Below are positions 29,808-39,926 of a DNA stretch of 64,000 bases, piece after piece; the stretch's first letter is position 1; each line of letters starts with the position of its first letter. Made by a program: the position numbers and the translations under genes. Source of the DNA: Phycisphaerae bacterium (GTDB lineage Bacteria > Planctomycetota > Phycisphaerae > Sedimentisphaerales > Anaerobacaceae); the NCBI GenBank assembly GCA_030604525.1, contig JAUVVQ010000001.1, positions 52,643 to 116,642 of the forward strand, written 5' to 3'. A model generated the notes under the pieces. The model was given only the letters and a program-made list of their open reading frames with translations, was not told the DNA's origin and made no database searches.

Positions 29808-31892
29808 TTATTTAACCGGTGAGATTTTAATCCTGACCGGCTCCATTATTTCTTTGTTCAGGAAGATAATCAAATCCGTGCCATCAAGCCGGCGATAAAG
29901 TCCCTGCTTTAAGACTTTTCCGGGCTCTATGGTTTTGCCGTTAATTTGCAATTCGGCCTTTTTTTCACCCCAGTTTTTTATGACAAAAGCCGGGTGCACC
30001 AAAGGTGATTCTTCGCTGGATTCAACCTTGAATATCAAGGTCTCCGCATCCTCTTTTTCTTTGGTGAAAAGAAAGGCGCGCTGGTCTTTGCTGTAGCCGG
30101 GGCTGCTGAAAGCATCGGTTTTCACTTCCAACTCAGGCGATTGGAGCCAGGCACGTGCAATGGGAGCGAGTTTTTCGATGGATTCATCAGTCAGTCCCAT
30201 TATAAAGCTGCCGTGAGAGGTGCCGTCTTCGGAAACCTGCATTTTCGGCTCTGGCGAAGTTACAGCGGAGGAGGAAACCCTGTCGGTGAAGAAGGCGTAT
30301 CGGCCGTCCGAGGGGGCTTGACATACAGGCCAATGGTTCCAGGTGGGGAATTTTGAGTAATCTCTGACCTCAATGAGACCACCGCCGTAAGGAATTACTC
30401 TTGTACCCGGCTCATAGATGTAGAACGGTTTGCTTTGGGATTTGAAGTTTACGATATTGATATTTGCATTTGGTAAATCATTGCTAAAAGGAGCGGCGAT
30501 TTTGCCGTTGCCGGGCCAGGGGTCCCAGAACTGCCTGCGAATCTGCCCTTTCATATTTGCCTGTATGAGAGCGTCCACATTGAGATTATCCTCCGCCCTC
30601 TCACCGGGATTGTTCAGGGCAGCCGGCTCCGTTACGCTGTGATGTCCATAGAAGCCGTAAGCGGTAAAGACGCGAACCGCCACGCCATCAGGATAAATGT
30701 AATAGTATTCATCCGCCCAGCCATCGCCGGGCTTGTCCTGAGCGATTCGGTAAAGGACATCACAGACGGCATAACGCCAGTGAACGACGACGCGGGCATC
30801 ATTGTTTTCTATGAGCTGCACATAAGCGTAACGACACTGCTTGTCGGACATATGCTCACAGCAGCCGATTGTTTTACCGCCGGCACTTCCTTCAACGCTC
30901 TGGTCGCCAACCCATTTGCCGTTTTCGGTTACAAGATTCATATTGAAATTTGTGCCTCTCCAGAAAATCATCTGATAATCGGAATCCTCGAAGTTGACAA
31001 CGATATCGGGATGGTCGGCGACTCTCCAAAGGTCATCCCATTCCGGATAGAATTTCAGCTTAGTATATGCAGCCCCGAAATTGTCTTTCTTCTCAGGGCT
31101 GGGGAGCTTACGCCAGTTAAGAGCGGGGGCCTGGTCAGGTTTGTTTTTGGCATACGCCTTTTGCACTTCCTCCGCTGATAAAGCCCGGTTGTAGATTTTC
31201 AGCTCATCTATAATGCCGTCAAAAGAATATGATGTCGGGAAATTAACCTCTCTGCGAACCAGGGTTTCAGGGTCCATCCTGGTTTTCTTGTGATTTCTGG
31301 CTATTTGCATTTCCATATTCTCAGCATATTCTGCCTTTCCTTTTGCTTTCTTTTCAGCAGCAAGTTTACCATCGACATAAACTGCAAGACCTTTGTCTTT
31401 ATTGAATACACCAGCGATGTGCGTCCACTTGGTCATAAAAGGTACCATCTTCCTATTGCTGTTACATTCGAGCCATTTACCATCGACTGAAACATGCAAG
31501 CCGACTCGAGCCCAATTATCAATTCCGAAAAAATAGCCGGCTTTGTGGTCTTTTCCCTGATTGACAATAGCGCACCAGTTATAGGGATATGCCTGCGGAG
31601 CTATCCAGGCCTCGATGGTAAAAGCATCTTTCAGAACAGGAGCGTCCTTCGGCTGGCGGACAATTCGTGTGGTTCTGCCGTCGCATTTGAGTCCGCTGCC
31701 TTTTACTCCTTTTACATATCTGAAGTTACCGGCAATGTCATCACGATTTTGGCTGATACTATCCAAAACGGTTTGGCCGTCTGCCTTATCAAATTTCCAC
31801 CAGGCAGCGAGACCCTGCTGTGCTGAAACGAGTACGGGCGAAAAGACAGAAAACACCACCGGAATTACGAAAATTACGACTAACTTACGCAT
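29808..31892 (-). CDS. Secreted LamG-domain protein with uncharacterised C-terminal domain (paralogue C)
   Basis: LAAWWKFDKADGQTVLDSISQNRDDIAG LamG start; C-terminal blocks MSDKQCRYAYVQLIE, ARVVVHWRYAVCDVLYRIA, WADEYYYIYPDGVAVR, PAFVIKNWG. Confidence 0.82.
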   Translation of the reverse strand: MRKLVVIFVIPVVFSVFSPVLVSAQQGLAAWWKFDKADGQTVLDSISQNRDDIAGNFRYVKGVKGSGLKCDGRTTRIVRQPKDAPVLKDAFTIEAWIAPQAYPYNWCAIVNQGKDHKAGYFFGIDNWARVGLHVSVDGKWLECNSNRKMVPFMTKWTHIAGVFNKDKGLAVYVDGKLAAEKKAKGKAEYAENMEMQIARNHKKTRMDPETLVRREVNFPTSYSFDGIIDELKIYNRALSAEEVQKAYAKNKPDQAPALNWRKLPSPEKKDNFGAAYTKLKFYPEWDDLWRVADHPDIVVNFEDSDYQMIFWRGTNFNMNLVTENGKWVGDQSVEGSAGGKTIGCCEHMSDKQCRYAYVQLIENNDARVVVHWRYAVCDVLYRIAQDKPGDGWADEYYYIYPDGVAVRVFTAYGFYGHHSVTEPAALNNPGERAEDNLNVDALIQANMKGQIRRQFWDPWPGNGKIAAPFSNDLPNANINIVNFKSQSKPFYIYEPGTRVIPYGGGLIEVRDYSKFPTWNHWPVCQAPSDGRYAFFTDRVSSSAVTSPEPKMQVSEDGTSHGSFIMGLTDESIEKLAPIARAWLQSPELEVKTDAFSSPGYSKDQRAFLFTKEKEDAETLIFKVESSEESPLVHPAFVIKNWGEKKAELQINGKTIEPGKVLKQGLYRRLDGTDLIIFLNKEIMEPVRIKISPVK

Positions 31893-32016
31893 TGGTTACC
31901 TCCTGAGAAAAAGGTTTCTAAGCTTTTTGAGAAACTTAAAATAATGTAAACGGTAAAGGGGAAAAAAGCAACCGGCAAAGGTAAAAGAATCTTAAAGTGT
32001 TTGCGTTCATAAAAAA

Positions 32017-32047
32017 ACGGCTGTGCGATGGAGATTCACACAGCCGT
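32017..32047 (-). terminator. Rho-independent terminator downstream of the secretin operon
   Basis: Stem ACGGCTGTG/CACAGCCGT with a 7-T tract on the minus strand (plus-strand aaaaaaa at 32011-32017). Confidence 0.8.
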
Positions 32048-32072
32048 GAAACTTCTATGAATAATTTACTTA

Positions 32073-33542
32073 TTATTTTTCTTTGTCAGCGGGCTTCTCA
32101 GCTCTTGTATATTCAACCTCTGGACCTTCAAACTCCGTTTCTTCAAGTTGTTTCTTCTCGACATCCGTCAAAACCGGCTCCGTGATAATATAAGGAGTTA
32201 CAAAAACGACCAGCTCGCTGTTTACCGTATCCTCGCCTTCAAATTTAAACAAATTGCCAAGTAGGGGGATATCTCCTAAAAGCGGCACCTTGTTAATCTG
32301 CTTGGTAACTTCCTTTTTTCTCAGGCCGCCAAGAACTACTGTCTGGCCGCTCTTGATTAACAGCGTTGTGTCCGCTTCGCGTTTATCGACAACCGGCTGA
32401 GGGTAAGCTTGACTGGCCCCTGAAACAGTTACCTCATCCGTCTTGACGCTAAATTTCGGCACCAAGTGCAGGCGAACCATTTTATCGCGAGTAAGATGCG
32501 GTGTAACCTGGAGTTCAACACCTACATTTCTGAAGCTGGTTGAGCCGATATTTCCTCCGCCGGAGGTTTCACTAATCTCCTGGTATGGTATCTCTTTGAT
32601 AATATTTATACTTGCTGTTTTATTATCAAGAACCAGCACCCTGGGGTTAGCAAGAAGTTTCGCATTGATTATGTTCTGCTGTGCTTTCAATAACACATCT
32701 ATATCAATACTGCTGTTCAACCAGCCCAGACGCAGAGCACCTGTAGTCCCCGAGGTTTTACTGGTTGCACCGGAAAATGCTCCTGACATAAACGGGTCGC
32801 TTCTACCGCTGGGATTCGTCCCTATCTCCGTTATTCCGGCGCCATTATAGGTAGTATCTCGTCCTGCATTCCACTGGACGCCGAGGTCGAGCCGGTCTTT
32901 GCTTGTTATATCGTAGATTCTTGCCTCGACGAGTATCTGCGGCGTGATGCGGTCAATCTCTTTGACAAACTCGTCTATGGCCTTGATTTTGCTTTCAATA
33001 TCATTGACAATTATGTTACTGGTGCCTGGGTTGGAAGTTATAGTGCCGCGTTTTGAGATAAACTTCTTTAAGGCCTTTTCCACTTCTGTAACATCGGCAT
33101 AGGTAATCCTGTAAATTCTGTTGACCAGTCTTTCAATACTTTTATTCGTAATATCCTCCAGGGGTGCTACTCTTATCACATTCTCAGTCAGCTCATAGCC
33201 GTATCCGTGCGCTTTAAGGATAGTGTTTAAGACCTCTTCAAGGGGCACATCGGTAAGTGTGGCGGTTACATTGCCGGTAACCTTCGGGCTTTTGACGTAA
33301 TTCACCCCCGCCTGCTTGGTCATCATTATCAATGCATTATCGATGTCCATATCCTTGAAATCAACGCTTATTTTCTTTTGCATCCGCTGTTGAAGCCCTG
33401 TCCGCACTTCCCTGCCCTGGGAAGCTTCATCTGCTTTAGCAGCAACGAGCCCACTGCCGTATGTTATGAGAAGCACTAAAAGCAATATAAAGCTTAACCT
33501 ATTGTATTTTTGCTTGAAAGTGTTCATAATATTCCCTTTCAA
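32073..33542 (-). CDS. Type II/III secretin (PilQ/GspD-like) with N-terminal STN/N0-type domain
   Basis: KISVDFKDMDIDNALIMMTKQAGVNYV, NIIVNDIESKIKAIDEFVKEIDRITPQILVEARI, and secretin core VVLGGLRKKEVTKQINKVPLLGDIPLLGNLFK. Confidence 0.93.
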   Translation of the reverse strand: MKGNIMNTFKQKYNRLSFILLLVLLITYGSGLVAAKADEASQGREVRTGLQQRMQKKISVDFKDMDIDNALIMMTKQAGVNYVKSPKVTGNVTATLTDVPLEEVLNTILKAHGYGYELTENVIRVAPLEDITNKSIERLVNRIYRITYADVTEVEKALKKFISKRGTITSNPGTSNIIVNDIESKIKAIDEFVKEIDRITPQILVEARIYDITSKDRLDLGVQWNAGRDTTYNGAGITEIGTNPSGRSDPFMSGAFSGATSKTSGTTGALRLGWLNSSIDIDVLLKAQQNIINAKLLANPRVLVLDNKTASINIIKEIPYQEISETSGGGNIGSTSFRNVGVELQVTPHLTRDKMVRLHLVPKFSVKTDEVTVSGASQAYPQPVVDKREADTTLLIKSGQTVVLGGLRKKEVTKQINKVPLLGDIPLLGNLFKFEGEDTVNSELVVFVTPYIITEPVLTDVEKKQLEETEFEGPEVEYTRAEKPADKEK

Positions 33543-33564
33543 AATTCAGTTTTTCCCCTCGTAT

Positions 33565-34317
33565 TTACTTCTGGACTCTTTGAGTCCAGCTCTTACCGTC
33601 TTTTTCAAGCTCCACACTATCTTTATTTATTTTGACAATAGTAACTCCCGCTATTTTATCGCCTTCGCTCACTATTTGGTCAGAAAACAATGCAGATGGA
33701 TTTTCCCGGCTGTAAAGTATTCCTTTCAGGATTAATTCTCCTGTTTGATGTTCCGTTCCACTTGCAACTATATTCATAGGATTTCGCAGTGTTGCCGGGT
33801 AGATTTCAGGTTTTCCCCAGTCAATTTGAGCACTATCGTCAAGTAGATTCACGGCTGTATTTTTTTTGACTGTATTATTGCTACGGCGAGAAGGTGTTTC
33901 TAAGACCTTAGTAAATACAAAAATCAATATAACGGCGAGAACCGGGATTAATATCATCATTGCCTTTTGCTTTGCTGGGTTGACGCCGGGTTTGGGAGCA
34001 AGGAGTTTATCAGTTATCTGTTTTGCGATTTTGGGCAACCCAAAACTTTTTCTAACCTTTTCCTTATGTGGTTGGCCGGATTTAGTTTTCTTTATTTTAT
34101 CCGTTAAACTTCGCTCATTCTCTATATCAGGTTCCTGATACAGGGGTTTTGCTTCATCTGGTTTCAGATGGCTCGGCACGAGAGTCTCTGAGCTGATTTT
34201 GCCTTCGTGTTGTGCGTTATTTCCCGACTCCATATTCTCCTGTCCGTCTTTTTCAACCTGAATGCCGTTAAAGATGGAACCAACCTCTTTCTGGAGTCCG
34301 CTGTTTTCATCAACCAT
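33565..34317 (-). CDS. Single-pass membrane protein, possible PilP/GspC-like component
   Basis: One TM, then [56 protein letters not shown], resembling GspC/PilP-type domains; next to the secretin. Confidence 0.55.
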   Translation of the reverse strand: MVDENSGLQKEVGSIFNGIQVEKDGQENMESGNNAQHEGKISSETLVPSHLKPDEAKPLYQEPDIENERSLTDKIKKTKSGQPHKEKVRKSFGLPKIAKQITDKLLAPKPGVNPAKQKAMMILIPVLAVILIFVFTKVLETPSRRSNNTVKKNTAVNLLDDSAQIDWGKPEIYPATLRNPMNIVASGTEHQTGELILKGILYSRENPSALFSDQIVSEGDKIAGVTIVKINKDSVELEKDGKSWTQRVQK

Positions 34318-35164
34318 TAGGCACCCCCATTAATTCTTCCTGCTGAACCGGTTCATCAGCAAAAATGCCTTCGTGGTTTACTTCATCTGCCAAAGCCCTG
34401 TATTCATCAGCCGCCCTGCTTTGAGCGGCATAGGTTAAAACAGACTGGCCGGCACTCGGCGCTTCAGCCAGTCTGACAGCCCTGTGAATAACGGTATTGA
34501 AGACCAAATCCCCAAAATGTTCTTTCAAACCTTTTTGAATTTGTCTGGAAAAAAGTGTACTTTCATTCACGAAAGTTAAAAGCAGACCAAGAAGCTTCAC
34601 GTCACAGGGAGAAAAGTTATTACGTATTATCTTAATAGTTTCCAATAATTGCTTGAGTCCTTCCATCGCATAGTAGTGAACCTGAACCGGTACAATTACC
34701 TCAGTGCTTGCCACGAGTGCATTAAGCATTAATACACCCCCCCATGGCGGACAATCAATGATGCAGGTATCATATTTTCCTGCAACATTTTTGAGTTTTT
34801 CCTCAAGAATAAATGCTTTCCCGTTCATCCGGTTTAACTCGGTCTCCGCACCGGAAAGCAGGACGTTACTTGGTATCAAATCAAGGGTTTGAATATCCGT
34901 TCCCAAGATGATTTTCGACAATGGTATTTTATTATTACTGATTGAATGATAAACGGTAGTAAGTAAGCGAGACGGCCGATACCCAAAAGCAAGGGTAGAA
35001 TGTGCCTGCGGGTCGAAATCTATTAAAAGCACCCGTTGCCTTTTTTGAGCTAAAGCGGCAGCAAGGTTAACCGCTGTGGTTGTTTTACCACAGCCACCCT
35101 TCTGATTTGCTATTGCTATTGTTCTCATACAACCGTCCAAAACGTTTACTCTCAAGATAATCAT
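34310..35164 (-). CDS. ParA/Soj-family ATPase
   Basis: Deviant Walker [41 protein letters not shown]. Confidence 0.93.
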   Translation of the reverse strand: MIILRVNVLDGCMRTIAIANQKGGCGKTTTAVNLAAALAQKRQRVLLIDFDPQAHSTLAFGYRPSRLLTTVYHSISNNKIPLSKIILGTDIQTLDLIPSNVLLSGAETELNRMNGKAFILEEKLKNVAGKYDTCIIDCPPWGGVLMLNALVASTEVIVPVQVHYYAMEGLKQLLETIKIIRNNFSPCDVKLLGLLLTFVNESTLFSRQIQKGLKEHFGDLVFNTVIHRAVRLAEAPSAGQSVLTYAAQSRAADEYRALADEVNHEGIFADEPVQQEELMGVPNG

Positions 35165-35733
35165 TAACTTTCCGACTGTTTTTTAACAAATACCGCAAGG
35201 TCCATATTCACCTGATGCTCCAAAGTTTTCTGCTTTAAATTCCCAATCGAAAACTGGTCGACAAAAATAACCGGACTATGTCGTTCCAATTCGTTCAACA
35301 AAGTAGCAAACTGCGTAAAACCGCCCACGAAAGTCAAATCTATGCCGTCCTCATTAATGTAACTACAGTTTTGTATTGTTTTCCCCCCTGCAGAACTCTG
35401 ACTTTTGATATTGAGGGAATCAACTTTCTTTTCCTTCGCCATCCGGCTTATATCGAATATCAAATCAGCTATTTGTTCCGACTCAATCACAAAATCATTC
35501 AGTTTATCCTGAATTTTCTCAAGGTTCGAATTCATTGCGTTTTGTGCTTCCTGTTGAGATACTTCCAGGACCGACTGATATGTTTTCTTTTTCTTAGCAA
35601 AAATATCAGAGAGCTTTCTCTCAGTTCCGAATTGAGGCGACAATAAAAGTATATAGGCAAACAAAAACATCACGAAACAGCCGGAACAGAATAATGTCGT
35701 TGTAATAAAATATTTTTTGCGTATGTTATCCAT
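35164..35733 (-). CDS. PilO-like type IV pilus inner-membrane protein (ORF opens at 35796; MDNIRKK start preferred)
   Basis: One N-terminal TM plus coiled-coil and small C-terminal domain; between PilN-like and ParA genes. Confidence 0.6.
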   Translation of the reverse strand: MDNIRKKYFITTTLFCSGCFVMFLFAYILLLSPQFGTERKLSDIFAKKKKTYQSVLEVSQQEAQNAMNSNLEKIQDKLNDFVIESEQIADLIFDISRMAKEKKVDSLNIKSQSSAGGKTIQNCSYINEDGIDLTFVGGFTQFATLLNELERHSPVIFVDQFSIGNLKQKTLEHQVNMDLAVFVKKQSES

Positions 35734-35737
35734 GAAA

Positions 35738-36385
35738 TTATAACCCCGGTTTAAAAACACAATCAATTTGGTAAGAGATATACTCTCTGCCCTCAATTGT
35801 ATCCATTTTCTGCGAAACTCCTATATTATCGAGTCTGCCAGCTAATACATCAGATGAATAAAGCCGACTGCGATAAGCTTTAATATCTTCGTCACAATTG
35901 GATTTGGCAGCCCCTCTCAATGCAAGCTGCAGCGTCCTCAACGGCAATGCCTTTTGTACCATTTTTTTTGGGTCATCTTTTCTGGGAACCTGCTTGTTGA
36001 CGATACGTTCCTTTACCTCAATGCCGGTTAAAATCACAGAATCGGGCATATTCTCCACCAAGCTCACCAAAACGGGAGACCATTTAACATGCCTTCCTGA
36101 AGAAAGGACTTGAGAAACTTCGGACAGACCAGCGTTTATGCTTCTTTTTTTGCCCTGGATAGATTGCTCAAACTCGACCGCATCATCCAACTGACTGATT
36201 TTGAAGTCATAGTTTGCTATTCTGTCCTTTTGAATAGAGATAACAATCTCATTGCGCACATAACAGACCAGGAAAGCTGCAGCGATTATAAGAGGCACAG
36301 CAATCATTATGGTAGTAAAAGCAATGCTCTGCGGCCTGCTTTTTACGGGAATACCCTCTCCTTTTAGTAAATCTATCTGGAACAT
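35738..36385 (-). CDS. PilN-like type IV pilus assembly protein
   Basis: MFQIDLLKGEGIPVKSRPQ cytoplasmic start, one TM, coiled-coil, then WSPVLVSLVENMPDSVILTGIEVKE; follows pilM. Confidence 0.7.
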   Translation of the reverse strand: MFQIDLLKGEGIPVKSRPQSIAFTTIMIAVPLIIAAAFLVCYVRNEIVISIQKDRIANYDFKISQLDDAVEFEQSIQGKKRSINAGLSEVSQVLSSGRHVKWSPVLVSLVENMPDSVILTGIEVKERIVNKQVPRKDDPKKMVQKALPLRTLQLALRGAAKSNCDEDIKAYRSRLYSSDVLAGRLDNIGVSQKMDTIEGREYISYQIDCVFKPGL

Positions 36386-36386
36386 A

Positions 36387-37445
36387 TTAAATAGCCCTCA
36401 TAGCAAGACCGGTGGCCACTGCCAGAACCGAGCCCTTTGTTTTAAGAACATCTGCGATTGACGAATCCGCATCGTAATTTAATTCCTCAAACGGATTCCA
36501 CAATTCAGCGGCAGTTGTAAGGCGATTATCCAACATTTCGACAAAACCTTCGGCTAAAGAAAAACCGCCGCATACTAAAACTTTATCAAGTACCGAAGTT
36601 TTCTTTTCAGCGGAATAATATTGAAGCGTTTTGTTTATGCTTTCAATTAACTGTCCGGATGCTTCTTCTAAGCTGTTAACAAATCTTGAATCAGGGCTCC
36701 GGTGTGTCTTAGAATTGAACAAAGAATCTTTAACTTCTTGTTTGGTAACACCATTATCAGCGGCAATTTTTTCTATTACTTCTTCACCGGCAAACGGTAT
36801 ATCTCGAATGAAAGGCATACCCTTTTCATCCACCATAGCAAAATTGCAATAACTGCTGCCCATATTTAAAACGGCAGAGCCGGAGATATCTTCACCCTTT
36901 CTGCCTTCCTGCAGGCAATTTAAAAGTGCAAACCCATCCACATCCATCAAGACATTTTCAAGAGAGGCATTTTGCAGCAATTGTTTCTTACTCTCTATCA
37001 ATTCATTTGTCGCTACCGCCAAAACTCCTCTGGTACTATCATCACCATTTGGTATCAGCTGATAATCGACAGCACTCCTGCCAACATCAAACGGGCAAAC
37101 CTGGTCAGCTTCGAGCAAAACCGCATTTTCGATTTCATCATTCGGTAATTTAGGAAACTTGAAGTTACGAATAGCTACATCGTTACCACATACACCTGAG
37201 ACGGCCAGTTTCGTCTGAATTTCATTAGATGTTAAACAATCCTGAATTGCCTTGACGGTATTTACATTTTTAGTGTCTGAGTTTTCTTCGCCTATAGAAG
37301 AAATTTCTTTTAGAGAAACCGCTTTAACGGTGTATCCGGCCGTGTTTTTATCTAATTGCACCAACTTTACCGAAGACGAGCCGATGTCCAGCCCGAAGAC
37401 CTCACCAAGCTCAAAATTAAGCAACCGTTTCCAATGGAACTTCAT
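36387..37445 (-). CDS. pilM: Type IV pilus assembly protein PilM
   Basis: GLDIGSSSVKLVQLDK, NMGSSYCNFAMVDEKGMPFIRDIPFAGEEVIEKIA, VLVCGGFSLAEGFVEMLDNRL; actin-like ATPase motifs. Confidence 0.9.
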   Translation of the reverse strand: MKFHWKRLLNFELGEVFGLDIGSSSVKLVQLDKNTAGYTVKAVSLKEISSIGEENSDTKNVNTVKAIQDCLTSNEIQTKLAVSGVCGNDVAIRNFKFPKLPNDEIENAVLLEADQVCPFDVGRSAVDYQLIPNGDDSTRGVLAVATNELIESKKQLLQNASLENVLMDVDGFALLNCLQEGRKGEDISGSAVLNMGSSYCNFAMVDEKGMPFIRDIPFAGEEVIEKIAADNGVTKQEVKDSLFNSKTHRSPDSRFVNSLEEASGQLIESINKTLQYYSAEKKTSVLDKVLVCGGFSLAEGFVEMLDNRLTTAAELWNPFEELNYDADSSIADVLKTKGSVLAVATGLAMRAI

Positions 37446-37666
37446 AAATCCCCCAACTATATATATAATTAACGGTTAGTTTCCTTTCTTATCTGCTATT
37501 GTTTATCGACTGAAAAACGACGCTGCTTGACGTAGAAGCTACCATATATTCAGTTTTTCAGGGTGGTGTGAGTGATGTCATGCAGGTAGGTCCCATAAAC
37601 GGAACTCAAGTTATAAGAATTTTCGAACGGTAAGTGTCAAATGGAACAGTGGGTTGCCATAAGCTA

Positions 37667-38746
37667 TTATTCCCGCCAACGCTTCACCACAAACTTAACC
37701 CCCATGTCGCTAAAGCCGACATCCGACAAAGACGTATCATAATACAGTTCACTTTCGTTGCTGATTACCACATTGTCCGCCACAATAGCTCCATGTACTA
37801 TTGTGGCATTGCCCACATCAATTACGGCATTAGGAGCATAAATAACCCCGTAAAAAACCGTTTCGTTGCCGAGCGTAAAAGTCTGCTCTGCACCAACGCC
37901 ATATATTTGACACCTCTTTGGCTCCTGCGTTAGAGTATTAACCTTGGATATATTTTCTATCGTAAAAGCGCCACCCAGATAGAGTATTAACGATGAACCC
38001 GGAGAGACTTGCAATTCGCAATAGTTCTTCATTGTTATATCTCCCGGTACATATAATATTACATCGCCATCAATGGTCAGTGGGTCGTCTTTTGGTATAT
38101 CCAGATTCGCATATTCATAGTCAACTTCATCCGGCACAGATATTTCAGGCAGATCTAAGTGCTCTTCCGTAATATCGCCATCAAGTATTGTTGATTCATT
38201 CGTTATCGTAGTTCCTGCACCGTCGGGGTTTGTAACAATATCCGCACCACTCGCATCAACAAGAGAGTCGTTCTCTATTAAAATACTGTCTTCAGCATAT
38301 ATTGCGTTCTCAAACAGTCCCTTTAATCGCAAAGTGGCACTGACTTCTTTCTGGGCCTGGCCGGAGTTCCCAATACACTCAACTGTATAACCGCTGGAGG
38401 CATCCCCTGTAACTGTATAGCTAAAGGTTGCGTCACAACCCGGCAACGTCTCATTTATTGCCTGCGGCATGGTGTTATCATCCCATGAGCTATCTAACTT
38501 CTCATTCATTTCAAAGACAGCCTTTGTCAACCCGGCATCGGCAGCAGTACGGGCTGCAATCTCCGAGGTGGCTCGCACCGCCAACATACGCCCGTGCATA
38601 CCGAGACTCAACAATCCGGAACCGGTTACAAGCAATATTGCTACCGCAAGCAACACAACCCCCAGAGCCAAACCTGACCTTTGGGATTTTAGTAACTTCT
38701 TTCTACCCATTTTTGCTCTCTCACAAAACTCAAAATTCAAAGCCAA
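37667..38746 (-). CDS. PilX-like/pilus-associated protein with repetitive polymer-forming-like C-terminal region
   Basis: N-terminal RSGLALGVVLLAVAILLVTGSGLLSLGMHGR TM; LILYLGGAFTIENISKVNTL...FYGVIYAPNAVIDVGNATIVHGAIVADNVVI. Confidence 0.6.
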   Translation of the reverse strand: MALNFEFCERAKMGRKKLLKSQRSGLALGVVLLAVAILLVTGSGLLSLGMHGRMLAVRATSEIAARTAADAGLTKAVFEMNEKLDSSWDDNTMPQAINETLPGCDATFSYTVTGDASSGYTVECIGNSGQAQKEVSATLRLKGLFENAIYAEDSILIENDSLVDASGADIVTNPDGAGTTITNESTILDGDITEEHLDLPEISVPDEVDYEYANLDIPKDDPLTIDGDVILYVPGDITMKNYCELQVSPGSSLILYLGGAFTIENISKVNTLTQEPKRCQIYGVGAEQTFTLGNETVFYGVIYAPNAVIDVGNATIVHGAIVADNVVISNESELYYDTSLSDVGFSDMGVKFVVKRWRE

Positions 38747-38789
38747 AAACTTCTCGAACTTAAAATTGAACGAGTTCCCACTTTTAGCT

Positions 38790-39299
38790 TTACTTATTGT
38801 TCATAACAGCAGATGAGACAATGGTAGCCGTCTGCGAACCATCATCCAGTCTCAAAACCATTTGCACGGCTCTTCCCTTAGCCGTAAAGGAACAAAAAGA
38901 TACATTGGAACAAACTGTATTGGTACCTGACTCCTGACGAGGGTCCAAAATGCCGTACTCAACTTTCAGTTCGCTGCCGTAGGTATAAAAACGTGCGTAT
39001 CGGTCAAGCTCCGTGGAGGACGAATCCTGGTAATAATGAACCTCCACCCATGTGCCCGTTTCATCCAACAGGACGCTGTCCTCGCTTGCCTTGCGAATCA
39101 CACTGTCAAAGTTCTTTCTCGCAGCATATCCATCGGTTACAACATCGGAGTATATACGATTGTACATTGCATTCCACCCACGCTGACTGTCAGCCAATAC
39201 GATGCCGACACCGAGCATGACGATACTCGAAATAACGACAGTCACCATCAGTTCTACGATGGTAAAGCCCTTTGGATTTGTGACTATCTTCTTCAACAT
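38790..39299 (-). CDS. Prepilin-like protein with N-methylation motif
   Basis: NPKGFTIVELMVTVVISSIVMLGVGIVLADSQRGW. Confidence 0.85.
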   Translation of the reverse strand: MLKKIVTNPKGFTIVELMVTVVISSIVMLGVGIVLADSQRGWNAMYNRIYSDVVTDGYAARKNFDSVIRKASEDSVLLDETGTWVEVHYYQDSSSTELDRYARFYTYGSELKVEYGILDPRQESGTNTVCSNVSFCSFTAKGRAVQMVLRLDDGSQTATIVSSAVMNNK

Positions 39300-39325
39300 T
39301 TATGGTAACCACCCATTACAGAACA

Positions 39326-39814
39326 TTAATTGGTGATATAACTAGTGAGCTTGAATGTTTTATCAACCTCCGTAAAACCATCCGCTTCGGAACCCCGTTG
39401 GTCCCAGGCCACGCTAACATTTAGTGCCCGCAGGCCCGGAGATACATCGTTCCAGGAAAGCGTAGTGTAATAATTAACGCTATCCAGAGTGGTTCTATAG
39501 GTTTCCAACAACGTAAAACCCTCCGGCACTGCGGGGCCTTGGTCAGCAGTCTCAATCAACAATGTTGAATTAGGGTCGCTTGTTGTCAACTGAGTTGGGT
39601 CAAACGCATTTGGGTCACTTCCATCCCGCCAGGTCTCGCAAAACAACAATCCAATTCTCGCAGCATTCCTCTGCATAGCAGCTTTTCGTGCATCGAGTGC
39701 GGCATGATATCTATAACCGGAGGTCCCGATGACCGCCACTGAGAGGATGAGAATCGCTATCATCACCTCAATGAGTGTAAACGCTGAGTTGAATTTAGAT
39801 TTTTTTGCAATCAT
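39326..39814 (-). CDS. Prepilin-like protein (PilV type)
   Basis: SAFTLIEVMIAILILSVAVIGTSGYRYHAALDARKA. Confidence 0.85.
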   Translation of the reverse strand: MIAKKSKFNSAFTLIEVMIAILILSVAVIGTSGYRYHAALDARKAAMQRNAARIGLLFCETWRDGSDPNAFDPTQLTTSDPNSTLLIETADQGPAVPEGFTLLETYRTTLDSVNYYTTLSWNDVSPGLRALNVSVAWDQRGSEADGFTEVDKTFKLTSYITN

Positions 39815-39871
39815 AAAACCCGCCCCAGCACCTGGTCTTAAAAAAACATATACAAACTACGCTGCAAATAA

Positions 39872-39904
39872 GGGGGGACCCTACACGGTCCCCCCCTTTT
39901 TTTT
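39872..39904 (+). terminator. Strong GC hairpin with T-tract in plus orientation
   Basis: GGGGGGACC-ctacac-GGTCCCCCC then c and eight T; sits between two minus-strand pilin genes. Confidence 0.7.
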
Positions 39905-39926
39905 GTGCAGTCATACTACTCTGGCC

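Noticed and set aside
30639-31178. 179-aa plus-strand ORF opposite LamG paralogue C
   Set aside because: Shadow ORF similar in character to the antisense ORF over paralogue B, mirroring the conserved codons of the real genes.
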